Source: Podaxis mareebaensis (lineage: Eukaryota; Basidiomycota; Agaricomycetes; Agaricales; Agaricaceae). Taken from it: a stretch of DNA of 45,231 nt. Below the pieces are notes generated by a model that saw only the letters and a program-made list of their open reading frames with translations, ran no database searches and had not been told where the DNA came from. This document shows positions 1 through 8,339 of this stretch, piece by piece (within the stretch, counting starts at the first letter, position 1; each line of letters begins with the position of its first letter). The position numbers and the translations under genes are program-made. The stretch is taken from positions 1 to 45,231 of the forward strand of contig JAEUWP010000160.1 of the NCBI GenBank assembly GCA_018524725.1, read 5' to 3'.

Positions 1-998
1 TCTTTCTTCTTGACGAAAAGAACAGGAGCACCATGAGGGGAAGTGGAAGGGCAAATAAAACCAATTGACAGGTGTTCATCAATGAACTCCTGGAGCACTT
101 CTAGCTTGACCTGTGACAACAAATAAATTGTTCTGACAGGGGGCGATGCACCTTCCTCAAGATTGATGTGAAGATCGAAGGGTCTGTGAGGAGGAAGGGA
201 ATCAGCACGGGCCTTGCTAAAAATGTCAGCAAATTCATGATATTCCTCAGGAACATTTGAAAGGTTGATGGTGTCTGTGGGGGAAGTGGAAGCAGCAGAA
301 ACAGTGGAATGGAGGTTGAGGGTGAATCTATATGATCCAGGGAGGTGCGAAGCATGCATGAATGCAGTGGCATTGATGAGATGAATGTCTGGCTTCATGA
401 GGGAAGGTGAATCAGGAACAGGAACAGAGACCAGATCTAGAGAGGTACCCAAATCAGGAACTGGAGATCCAGTGGAGACAGAGGACACACAAACAGGGAC
501 AGATGGGGCAAGATCCAAACTGCCAGGGGTACAGAAAGTGATGTGGCCTGTGACCCAATCAATCAACAGATTGTAGCGGGTGAGCCAGTCATGTCCAAGA
601 ACCACTGAGCAAGCTGAATTGAGCTGGGTAACATACAGGACAAGATTCATTGATTCACTGGATTCAAAGTTTACAGGGATAGTAGCAGATTGCATAATAA
701 AGGAGTTAGACGAGCCATCAAACAGACAAAGTTCAACTGGAGGAATGGACAAGGTAGGAATTCCAAATTTGCACACCAGGCTGGAGTCAACGAAACAGTG
801 AGTGGAACCACTGTCAATGAGTGCAGATATGATGAAGGGAGAAGAGGAATCAGAAGAGAGAAGCAAAGGAGAGGTGAAGGAGACATAGAGTGCATGCAGA
901 TTGGAAAGAGCAGATGTGTTGAGTTGGAAACTCTCTGGTGCACAGAGGAGCCCAACACAGTCCCCAGTCTGTGCTGAGTTCTGAGGACTGCTCACTAT
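1..998 (-). CDS. Ty3/gypsy Pol, N-terminal part: aspartic protease and start of reverse transcriptase
   Basis: I checked every codon of this frame from 998 to the edge and found no stop. About 60 codons in is the retroviral-type aspartic protease motif ALIDSGSTHCFVDS, with the catalytic Asp codon at 813-815. About 90 codons later is a GHDWL motif, the usual second landmark of gypsy proteases. Near the edge the frame reads PHGAPVLFVKKK, the conserved entry to gypsy reverse transcriptases, preceded by an acidic EFADIFSKARADSLPPHRP-like linker. There is no independent start codon next to the gag stop. The frame is reached by a -1 shift on seven A residues, so the product is expected as a Gag-Pol fusion that the protease then cleaves. 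The gene continues past base 1. Confidence 0.87.
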   Translation of the reverse strand, partial: MVSSPQNSAQTGDCVGLLCAPESFQLNTSALSNLHALYVSFTSPLLLSSDSSSPFIISALIDSGSTHCFVDSSLVCKFGIPTLSIPPVELCLFDGSSNSFIMQSATIPVNFESSESMNLVLYVTQLNSACSVVLGHDWLTRYNLLIDWVTGHITFCTPGSLDLAPSVPVCVSSVSTGSPVPDLGTSLDLVSVPVPDSPSLMKPDIHLINATAFMHASHLPGSYRFTLNLHSTVSAASTSPTDTINLSNVPEEYHEFADIFSKARADSLPPHRPFDLHINLEEGASPPVRTIYLLSQVKLEVLQEFIDEHLSIGFICPSTSPHGAPVLFVKKK

Positions 999-1004
999 TT
1001 TTTT
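958..1004 (-). promoter_or_regulatory. Programmed -1 ribosomal frameshift site between gag and pol
   Basis: On the minus strand the gag frame ends TCA AAA AAA TAG, so the heptamer A AAA AAA (1004-998) sits exactly in the X XXY YYZ register directly before the gag stop (997-995). Slipping back one base gives ATA GTG AGC and enters the open pol frame. After a 7-nt spacer (997-991) the sequence CAGTCC (990-985) can pair with GGACTG (963-958), a 6-bp stem with a 21-nt loop; an alternative inner hairpin CACAG/CTGTG is also possible. Slippery heptamer, spacer length and downstream stem match the standard -1 frameshift arrangement. Function is inferred. Confidence 0.78.
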
Positions 1005-2341
1005 GAGCCCTCTGGAGGGGGACCCAAAGCAGTGGGAGCATCTACCTGGGCCTTGCAGCCCTTAGGCTTTCCTTGTGGAGCAGATTTGCAGGGGCACATG
1101 TCAACCTTGTGACCACCTTCACCACAGAAAAGGCAAAGTTTGTTGTCGATCCAGTGCTGATGTTCTTGTGGGGTTAACTTGCTGTCTTTTCTGAGCTTGT
1201 CTGTGAGGGGTTTAGATGGTGGGGATGATGTGGATGGCTTGTTGGGCACAGGTGACGAGGATTGTTCAGGCTTGGTAGGCTGGGAACCCTTATTGGGTTG
1301 CAACAAGTTGTTGCTGGCAGGTTTGTTGTTAGACTGCAGGTTCTTGCCTTTGCCCTTGTCTGACTGGTTAGATGATTCTTGCTTGTTGGTGGTGTTTCTG
1401 GAATGATTCCCTGTGTGAGACTTCTCATGTTGATGTTCCCAATAATGATTGTCAATCTGCATGGCAGTGGCATGCATGTCAATGTAGGAAGTGGGTTTCC
1501 CATTCGGGAGAGAGCAGAGGGAATCTTGGATTTGATCTAGAAGACTGCAGTAATAGCAGTGACAGAGGACAGAGTCAGGCCATTTAAGGAGACCAGCAAG
1601 ATGAGCGAATTTGACATTGTATTTGGAGATATGGGTGCCATGAGCCATTGTAAGATTTTCAAGTTCCTTGGCAGCCTTGTTGACCAGATCAAGGGCCCCA
1701 AAAGTGTCAGTCAATTCCTGTGAGAATAGTGTCCAGTCTGAATACCAAGTGATCTGGTTCCAGTCAGGTTCCATGTCGAGCATGGTTTGGAACCACTGCT
1801 GGGCTGATCCCAAGAGGTAGGAGATGGTGAACATGACTTTAGTGGTCTCGGAGCAGAACTGGTGCAGGTTGGTATTGAAATAAATGTGGCATTGGAAAAG
1901 GAAGTCGTTGAGTTTGTAGGGCTTGGTACTGTTGAAGACGTCAGGTTCTTTTGCCTGAATCTTGTTGGGACAGATAACTGGGGGAGGAATGGACTGATTC
2001 CACACACTAGACTTGATACCGTGGGCCAGGCATTCCATTACATGGAGGAAGCACTCTCCTTCATTATCAGGAGGGCCCAGGGAATTACCATTGCCGTCAC
2101 CATCATCAGGATCATCAGGGCCATCAGGGTTGCCATCATCATCTCCAGGGTTATTGGGTGGGTCATTTTGGTTACCCCCATCGTTCTGAGCATCACCTCT
2201 GCCTTCAGGGTCACCATTGTCATCAGGGGGACCCATGTTGGCAGGGGGATTGAAGTACTTGAGGTCATTGTGGCTCTCATCTGGACACTCAGAGGACTGT
2301 TTCTGGTCAGGTTCTTCACCTTCCATGAGTGGGTCCTTCAT
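995..2341 (-). CDS. Ty3/gypsy Gag polyprotein with CCHC zinc knuckle
   Basis: A 448-residue structural protein that would form the particle packaging the element's RNA. The first 90 residues are an acidic Asp/Pro/Asn/Gly-rich linker. The central region (about 120-290) has the usual gypsy capsid pattern, with FLFQCHIYF and YLLGSAQQWF motifs. A Ser/Asn/Lys-rich stretch (about 300-390) leads to the zinc knuckle CLFCGEGGHKVDMC (CX2CX4HX4C) near residue 405. The ATG at 2341 is the first Met after an in-frame TGA about 33 codons upstream, so the start is well constrained. The stop TAG abuts the slippery A heptamer used to reach pol. Confidence 0.9.
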   Translation of the reverse strand: MKDPLMEGEEPDQKQSSECPDESHNDLKYFNPPANMGPPDDNGDPEGRGDAQNDGGNQNDPPNNPGDDDGNPDGPDDPDDGDGNGNSLGPPDNEGECFLHVMECLAHGIKSSVWNQSIPPPVICPNKIQAKEPDVFNSTKPYKLNDFLFQCHIYFNTNLHQFCSETTKVMFTISYLLGSAQQWFQTMLDMEPDWNQITWYSDWTLFSQELTDTFGALDLVNKAAKELENLTMAHGTHISKYNVKFAHLAGLLKWPDSVLCHCYYCSLLDQIQDSLCSLPNGKPTSYIDMHATAMQIDNHYWEHQHEKSHTGNHSRNTTNKQESSNQSDKGKGKNLQSNNKPASNNLLQPNKGSQPTKPEQSSSPVPNKPSTSSPPSKPLTDKLRKDSKLTPQEHQHWIDNKLCLFCGEGGHKVDMCPCKSAPQGKPKGCKAQVDAPTALGPPPEGSKK

Positions 2342-2554
2342 GTTGGTGTCCAGGGTGGTCTGTGATGCAGAGCAAGTGCAGGATTCGGTAAAGCAAGGGG
2401 AGGAGGTACCAAAAGCAGGAATAATAGGGCAACGTCAAGAGGTAGAGGGCAGAGGATGACTGGGGATTGCAACATTCTGCGAATGAGCAGTTGTGCGAGT
2501 GACAGTTCCAGTAGGCATAGAAAAACAGTACTGGGGGTTGGAATCAGAATATAC

Positions 2555-2995
2555 TGTTATGTTCTGGACAGTTCCAGAGATTCAGAGAGTGGACCCTTGG
2601 CCTCAGCATATGTGCTGTGCCCCTCCAATACTGCACAGGGTCTGATTCAGCTGCTTGGAACTGCAATGGAAGATAATGGGAAATATAGGAAATGTCAGAG
2701 AACAGAGAGGGGAGTGAGTCCCGAAGGTTTGGATGATGAACAGGAGACTAGGAAAGGTAAATGAAGTTGATATTCTGATTGGGGAGTGAGATACAAGGTA
2801 GTTATGCTTAAGTACATGTCAGAAAGTGATACAGATAACTAACTAAGAAACCAGGAGACAAAAGAAGTGGATTTACAGGTAAAGAACATTTGCATATTGG
2901 AACTACAAACAGAAGAATGGAGAACACACAAAAATGCAAATCATAGTATAAGGCAAAGCAGAAAGTAAAGTAGACATTGGGGAATGAAGATAACA
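2555..2995 (-). repeat. Candidate 5' LTR of the gypsy element
   Basis: This 441-bp segment starts TGTTAT and ends ATAACA, a perfect 6-bp terminal inverted repeat with TG..CA ends. It lies where the 5' LTR of a minus-strand element should be. The second LTR is outside the window, so it cannot be confirmed by comparison. I could not recognise a clear tRNA primer binding site next to 2555, so the exact boundary is tentative. Confidence 0.4.
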
Positions 2996-3161
2996 ATTTC
3001 TGGGAGTGCTGATAGATGTACAAATGGACACCACACATTGCATTGGTCGTAATCAACCATGTGAGTGCATCTGCCCATTCAGACAATGGGACAGGGGATC
3101 CTGACAAGGGAACGCGAGCAGAGGGAGTGGGAAAGCATTGGACTTGATCGGAATCAGATCT

Positions 3162-3623
3162 TCAGATTTTTGGAAATGAGCATGGGTTGTAAGCATGGAA
3201 ATGGACACTTGATGCAGACTTGACACCCAACAGAACTACTTGTTGCAAACTCCATAATGCCTGCTGACTGATTTGCATGCTTGGAGCTGGAGTACCTGGC
3301 CCCTCATCATTGTCTTCCTTGTCTGGACTCTCCACCCACTTACTCTTCGACTTCTTCTTAGTCACCTCCCTCACAGCTGCCTGACTACCTTCTGACTCTT
3401 GATGACACTTGTTCACATCTCCACTTTCACTTGCATTGACTTCCATAGCTGCTGGAGACTCATCTGGGAACCCAAGCATTGCATGTTGCTCCAGGGTGAG
3501 CTTGCTGAGGTTGACAGTGACTTGGCTGGGCTGGGAAGGCATGAGGGTACAAGGGGAAGGCTGGAACAAAAATTTTTTTGATGAGTTCTGACCTGGATAC
3601 ACATTTTGATGACTCCTGATCAC
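3162..3623 (-). CDS. Hypothetical protein, probable repeat-derived ORF
   Basis: An open frame of 153 codons that I do not recognise. It contains a Lys/Ser-rich basic patch (KKKSKSKW) followed by an acidic stretch (DKEDNDEGPG), with no visible domain or membrane segment. Its codons almost completely avoid CpG, like the flanking mobile-element relics and unlike the genes to the right. It therefore more likely belongs to an element than to a resident gene. It could also be a chance open frame. Confidence 0.25.
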   Translation of the reverse strand: MIRSHQNVYPGQNSSKKFLFQPSPCTLMPSQPSQVTVNLSKLTLEQHAMLGFPDESPAAMEVNASESGDVNKCHQESEGSQAAVREVTKKKSKSKWVESPDKEDNDEGPGTPAPSMQISQQALWSLQQVVLLGVKSASSVHFHAYNPCSFPKI

Positions 3624-3746
3624 TTAGACTTTGTTTCAGGGGAAAACTATGCTTGGTAGGTGCTACTGCAATTCTGTAATCTCTTGGACTGTTGAAACAA
3701 GGATTTTAGATATAGTCACCATGAAAGCCAGCTGTATAAATGGGCA

Positions 3747-4322
3747 TTGTCATGGACTACATCATGTACCAGTACCTTGCCTATGGCCAACAAGGACTTA
3801 GGGAGGCACTTTTATATTGCCTCATATGGCATCTGGATCCAGGCAGCACCCAACATGATCATTGCATGGAAACCAGGTGATTGGCATGGAACCAGCTTGC
3901 ATGCCCTCTGTGGAGCTGATTCTTGTAACAACCCAGTCTTCCACTAGCATGGCATTGCTTTTGTCACATTGTTGCATATCAAAGAGGTCTGGCTCAAGTA
4001 TCATGATAAGGTTTTATTGCATACTCAAGCACTCAAACAATTGTTTATTGAAAATGGCAACATCTATAATGAAGATGGCAGTGATAATCAAGATCTCCCA
4101 AAGACCACTCATATGCCTGACTACAGCACCAGTCCTGCAGAACCTGCTGCTCTAGTACCAGCTTCACACCAAGCCAAGTGCAAGATTGCAAAGCACCAAG
4201 CTGCTCATCCATATTCACCAAAATGTGCTCTTGTTGGAAATCATGATTCTGCATGGCAAGTGGTGCAGATCACTGACCATGCTCTGCAAAGTGGGCTGGG
4301 GTTGTATTGTAGCACACTATAG
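3747..4322 (+). pseudogene. Relic coding frame, possibly a decayed 2-oxoglutarate/Fe(II) dioxygenase-like fragment
   Basis: One reading frame runs through this segment and is broken by a single in-frame stop at 3945-3947. The part before the stop contains YGIWIQAAPNMIIAWKPGDW and then HGTSL; the part after continues HGIAFVT and KEVWLKYHDK. A PGD-type turn, then a His-Gly, then a short beta segment loosely recalls the C-terminal strands of the TET/JBP-like dioxygenases that are expanded in mushroom genomes. I cannot show the upstream HxD motif, so this assignment is only a suggestion. CpG is absent here. The frame is certainly not an intact gene. Confidence 0.25.
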
Positions 4323-4676
4323 TCTCCAGTAGAATTAGTCTGTAATCTTTTTGTGAGCATGAACTTCAGGGATGTATTACTATATGCTAAAACAATATCT
4401 GGCTCTCCAGGACCCATATAAGAGGGAGCAGAAAAGATTTGCTTGTTTCACATCTGATAATCACTCAATTCAGATTGCAGAAACTGGGGAACTACAATCA
4501 CATGATTGCATTGAGGTCAGTATGCTGAGGAGCCTTGAAGACTACACATAAGAAACAAGGAGGCGGGAGTTCTTTCATGCTTTTATCTTGCTCTTGCTAT
4601 GGAACTTGATGATGATGCATAGTGCCCTGGATGCAGTAGGCAGATAGACCCAAAGCACTGCAGCATCTGAGTTGAG
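4323..4676. other. Gap, 354 bp
   Basis: No supportable gene. The sequence is CpG-poor (one CpG near 4564) and otherwise unremarkable. Confidence 0.5.
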
Positions 4677-5585
4677 ATGCCCCTGCCATTGGATGTCCCT
4701 GCTAGAAAGGCCCTCAAGTACTATATGTATCTCACAGTTGCCTGCCCAGAACCCCTTGGTCTGTACTGCTTGAAGGAATGCAAAGAACTGGATGTGCAGG
4801 TGTCATTGATATCTATTGAAAAAGAGGGTTTGAAGCTGCCACTTGTTTCTTCTGAGCCCTTGGCCATGGCTAGCTTGGCAGCTGCATGTGAGCAGCTGTC
4901 CTCTCAGTCTGCCAGCAATCACCAATGTCACTCTCCCACAGTTAGCAAACTTGCAAAGATCTATAATTTCCCTCCACCACCACCTCCTGCACTTATTTCC
5001 TTTGGGGATGCAATTGCATGCAAGCTGTATTATGCAGTCAATGCTCCCATTCAAGCCAGCAATGGTCTTATTATGGCTGGCTGCTACTTGCAGAAAATCT
5101 GCTCCCTGCTCAAGCCTCAGGCTCCTGAGCATCCCTGCAGCCCTAATGAGCCTATCAAGACTATTCCAGGCTGGAATGATGGATCCATTGCTTGGAGATC
5201 CCAACTTTACAACATTCACCTCTCTCTACCTATTCCACAAGTCAAGAGAAGGCCAACCATTTGCTCTCAGCTCAGCAATGCCTCCATCCCCCTCCAGAGC
5301 ACTCCTGTTCTGCCTTGCAAAAATGTGACAATGATTAATCAATTTGCAAAGTCCCTCATTCACCAGCCAAATACCATTTCTCATTCTGCCCCTGCTCTCA
5401 AACAAGAGAGACCTCTGCTTCCACCAGGTGCTGAGGGCAAACTTCTTGTTCCCAATGTCAAACTTGCAGTCCACATTAGTGCAATGGCCTTGGGCAACAC
5501 AAAGAAAAATGTTATGAACTTAGTAAATGTTTGCTATACATTTATAAATTATGTTTTTGACTTTATTTATCTTTGTTTTATCTGA
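4677..5585 (+). CDS. Hypothetical 302-residue protein in repeat-rich DNA
   Basis: A long open frame that I do not recognise. It is rich in Pro, Leu, Ser and Cys. A PPPPPP run lies near residue 100, and a hydrophobic, Phe/Tyr-rich C-terminus (about 280-302) may be non-coding A/T-rich DNA read through. No catalytic motif or clear membrane protein pattern is visible. I read every base of the ORF and saw no CpG dinucleotide at all, which ties it to the surrounding methylation-decayed repeats. That it stays open despite this suggests either a recent element protein or chance, since loss of CGA codons lowers the number of stops created. Function unknown. Confidence 0.3.
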   Translation: MPLPLDVPARKALKYYMYLTVACPEPLGLYCLKECKELDVQVSLISIEKEGLKLPLVSSEPLAMASLAAACEQLSSQSASNHQCHSPTVSKLAKIYNFPPPPPPALISFGDAIACKLYYAVNAPIQASNGLIMAGCYLQKICSLLKPQAPEHPCSPNEPIKTIPGWNDGSIAWRSQLYNIHLSLPIPQVKRRPTICSQLSNASIPLQSTPVLPCKNVTMINQFAKSLIHQPNTISHSAPALKQERPLLPPGAEGKLLVPNVKLAVHISAMALGNTKKNVMNLVNVCYTFINYVFDFIYLCFI

Positions 5586-6505
5586 AAGCTTTAGTCTGTA
5601 CTTTGTTAGTTTTCTATATCTCAAACAATAGTTATGTAACCTCAAAGTCATATGACATTTACAGATTGATAAGCTTTCTATTCTATTCATAGAAAGAAGT
5701 CTTTCTATCTATTCTTAGTAGTATTAGACTTCTTTCCAGTTCCAAGTCAATCTCCAAGTTGAGCCTCAGTACCTGAAGAAGCTTCATTAAATAGAAGTTC
5801 TTCTCATGACATCTCACAGTAGATATACTTAGATACACTGTCCATAGGTATATAAGCTGTTGACACTAACAAGTAGAAAGCATCATTTCTACTTGGTTAG
5901 GTGGAGACTTGAATAGAAGTCTTTATCAACTATAAGTGATATGATTTAAGTTGTTCTCATAATCTTTATCACTCTAAAAGTTGCTCTGAGTCTTCTATTG
6001 AGGAAATAGATGTATTGTGCAACTATGTTATAAGTTATCTTGATGCATTGACCTTATTGTACAAGGCCAGTGCTTAAAGGTAGCTAATCTGTTAGTACAC
6101 AAGAAGTCTCCTTTGATACAATCTGTGAATACATATCAGGCCTCTTTATGGACTGAAGTGGCCTCACTATAACAAAAAATCAAAGCTTCCTGTCCCCTAG
6201 CAATTGTTTGTACAGTAGCAAAATTGCTGCTATGCATGGCTATCCCCAGTTTGCTGTTTCACCTCCTCAGGGCTCAAAATCTGGTGGTGCATATGACTTG
6301 TTTGCATGTTGATCTTGCCTTCCATTGCAGAGTCCATAGCTTGTTCTTGGGCATGTAATAGTGTCAAAATGTATGATGTGATGCCATTCCCACCTAAGAA
6401 GGAGAAGTGCACTTGAATCTCTATTTCTAATGGGAATGTGGTGCACACTGAACATGGTCAAGATACAGCAACCCTGCAAGAGGCTATTCTTATTCCCCAC
6501 CCCTA
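5586..6505. other. Non-coding A/T-rich gap with one strong hairpin
   Basis: No gene is supported. The segment is A/T-rich and contains many short copies of TAGAAGT/ACTTCTA-like words in both orientations, which gives several small inverted repeats around 5,680-5,740. The strongest is annotated separately at 5866-5900. It may be the remains of an LTR or another untranslated element part. Confidence 0.4.
5866..5900. repeat. Near-perfect inverted repeat (hairpin)
   Basis: The left arm (CTAAC then AAGTAGAAA, 5866-5879) pairs with the right arm TTTCTACTTGGTTAG (5886-5900). This gives 14 pairs with one bulged base, around a 6-nt loop. The arm length is well above what the surrounding composition would give by chance. 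Its role is unknown. Confidence 0.6.
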
Positions 6506-6645
6506 CTAGCCCCTATCTGCACCTTGTGAATTGCATATCTGACCTGCATTAGCATCATCTGTTAGCAGGTGCACAAACTTCTTGGTCCCTGCTGCCCAAT
6601 GCTCACCAAATGTTCCTGCCTTCAACCACTTCTCATATCCAATGC

Positions 6646-6658
6646 AAAGCTCTTTGGG
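6646..6658. repeat. Target-site duplication, left copy
   Basis: AAAGCTCTTTGGG, identical to 8327-8339. Together they bracket the poly(A)-ended insertion, which is the usual signature of LINE-type target-primed integration. Confidence 0.85.
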
Positions 6659-8326
6659 TGCAGCCTTCCTCTTCCAGTAACCACCATCATCAGCAGTTAA
6701 ATACTCATCACTATGGACCATCACAAAGGCAAAAGCCCCTCTGTTGTTCCTGAAACCCCTCAGGCAGTCAAAGACCATGAATATGACTACCAGCAAGAAG
6801 TGGACACCCACAATTGTGTCTGGTTCAAATACATGACCATAGAAGAGGCAAATCAATATGGCATGTGCACTCCCTGCAACCCTGGTGGCTGGATCCCCTC
6901 TTCCCCTCCATGCCAAGAGTGGCAAAGAAACTCTTGGACACTATCCCCCACTCCTGCTATTGGGCAGTCCCAAAGCAGCCATGGCTCCTCCATGGAAGTC
7001 AACTTCAATTCAGCTTTCCCCCCACTTCCAGAGAAGGATTCTTCTCCTAGCACTCAAGTGACCCCCAAGGCCACTCCTTCCACTCTTTCCTCCAACCCCA
7101 CCCCTGCCAAGGTCAACAACAAAGAGGAAGAAGAAACTGCCTTGGGCATTCTCATGCAATTGTCCTGTACCATTAATGAGAGTGAGGACCTAGTTCCCTC
7201 TGCTGACTCTTACCTCTTTGCTGCCCTCTGTGACTTTATATTTATATTAGAGTCAAAGAATCTATTTGCCAATCAGACTCCCCCCTCAGCCTGGTGTGCC
7301 CCCTCTCTGGCAGACAGTATTACTGCTCTGCTAATTGAGGCATGCAAACTGCATGTGTCATTGCCTTCTCTACAGGCAGTGTCCCCTCCCAGGTGGATCT
7401 TGACACTATCACTGCCTCACTCCCCTCCATGCTCAAAAGCACCTCCATCACCTTCCCTGTGTCCCAATCTTTCATAAAGATCATGGATGTTCCCTTTTTC
7501 ATAGTTGATGGCTTCACCCTCTTGGCTGATCAAGTCAAGACTGAGGCCTCAGCCTCCTCCTTCCCCACTTCTGACATGCATCATCCATGCATCATTCACA
7601 ATTCTGCCAAGTCTGATACTGCCACTGTGTGGATTGACTTGATTGACTCTCAGTGCAGCACCCTCACTGCTTCCCTTATCAACAGGCACATCATGATAAA
7701 TGGTGTGTCCTGTCTCATCAAAGGGGCTCATGCCCACACTGGCAGTGTCAGTGTTGCTGGTGCTGGGGTCATCCTTCTGATGCCTGCCATGCTCACACAC
7801 CCAGGTGTCCTCTCTGTGGGGGACCTCACTCCAAGTTCTCTCACTGCTCCATGGCTAGGTGTCACAAGGGCAACCCCAAAGCAACTCCCCTCATTCCTCC
7901 CACTCTGGCAGGTGATCCATGCCCTCACTCTCCTCAGTGCACTAATTGTTCTGGTGCCCATGCCTCCAATGACTGCCAGTGCCCATACTGGTGACATTTG
8001 TTTGACTGCAAGTGGCTTCAAGGTTGATACCAATGCAATGTGGCCTCTGCTTCAGCCAAGAAAGCCTCCACTCCTTGGGGCAGGGGTCATAAGGGTTAGT
8101 CAAGACAAGTGTAAGTGGGCATGTCAATATATTCTGTATGGACTCTTCTGTTTTCATATCTATGTGTTCAACTTTGAACTTTTTCATTCATGTTATTTGG
8201 GGCACCTGTTTTCTTTTCTTTCTTTCTTTCTCTTTCTTTTTCTCTTAACCATTGGGACTGCTATCATGCACCCTTGTGTAGTAGACTAGTTCTATTGCAA
8301 TAAATGTGGATTTTTTTTAAAAAAAA
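6659..8326 (+). mobile_element. Non-LTR retroposon carrying only ORF1 (half-LINE-like)
   Basis: A 1,668-bp insertion bounded by 13-bp direct repeats. It ends in AATAAA (8299-8304) followed 14 bases later by an 11-A tail that merges with the right duplication. The body holds an ORF1 (Gag-like) frame beginning 54 bp from the left end, then a pyrimidine-rich 3' region (about 8,205-8,250). There is no endonuclease or reverse transcriptase. The 5' junction is clean and ORF1 has a proper start, so this looks like an insertion of an ORF1-only RNA, comparable in layout to mammalian HAL1 elements, rather than ordinary 5' truncation, which would have kept ORF2. It must have been mobilised in trans. Confidence 0.75.
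6713..7994 (+). pseudogene. LINE ORF1 (Gag-like, zinc knuckles), frameshifted
   Basis: The protein binds element RNA in functional relatives. Three frames must be joined. The N-terminal half (6713 to about 7360) begins MDHHKGKSPSVVPETPQ and includes SMEVNFNSAFPPLPE. The middle (about 7360-7755) has the family motif NSAKSDTATVWIDLIDSQ and IKGAHAHTGS. The C-terminal part (about 7755-7994) has the Cys/His cluster CWCWGHPSDAC, RCPLCGGPH and CTNCSGAHASNDC. The final TGA (7992-7994) falls where relatives, as I remember them, have Arg (a WRH pattern), so CGA to TGA decay is likely; similar-looking residues continue after it. Two frameshifts plus this stop make it non-functional. Confidence 0.72.
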
Positions 8327-8329
8327 AAA
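8299..8329 (+). terminator. Polyadenylation signal and genomic poly(A) tail of the retroposon
   Basis: AATAAA at 8299-8304 is followed by a T run and an A run of 11 (8319-8329). The last three A residues are shared with the target duplication. Confidence 0.75.
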
Positions 8330-8339
8330 GCTCTTTGGG
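8327..8339. repeat. Target-site duplication, right copy
   Basis: AAAGCTCTTTGGG, identical to 6646-6658, immediately after the poly(A) tail. Confidence 0.85.

Larger units (their letters stand above)
1..2995 (-). mobile_element. Ty3/gypsy LTR retrotransposon, left-truncated by window edge
   Basis: Reading on the minus strand there is a candidate 5' LTR (2995 to 2555), a leader of about 213 nt, gag (2341 to 995), and then protease plus the beginning of reverse transcriptase in the -1 frame down to base 1. Both coding frames are open over their whole visible length, so this copy looks young compared with the relics to its right. The order gag - protease - RT, the single CCHC knuckle and the DSGST protease motif are typical of the Ty3/gypsy (Metaviridae) class. 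RNase H, integrase and the 3' LTR would lie outside the window, so completeness cannot be judged. Confidence 0.85.

Noticed and set aside
1862..2365. Plus-strand open frame of 167 codons with a repetitive Ile/Val-rich protein
   Set aside because: It is antisense to the acidic repeat of gag, whose protein is well supported on the minus strand; the hydrophobic repeat is the mirror of GAT/GAC codons.
2396..2420. Primer binding site for the gypsy element at a TGGTACC sequence on the minus strand
   Set aside because: It is too far from the candidate LTR end (2555) and has no convincing match to a tRNA 3' end.
6506..6925. Minus-strand open frame of 139 codons as a gene
   Set aside because: It crosses the left junction of the retroposon (6658/6659), so the part above 6658 is antisense element sequence and the frame is a chimera.
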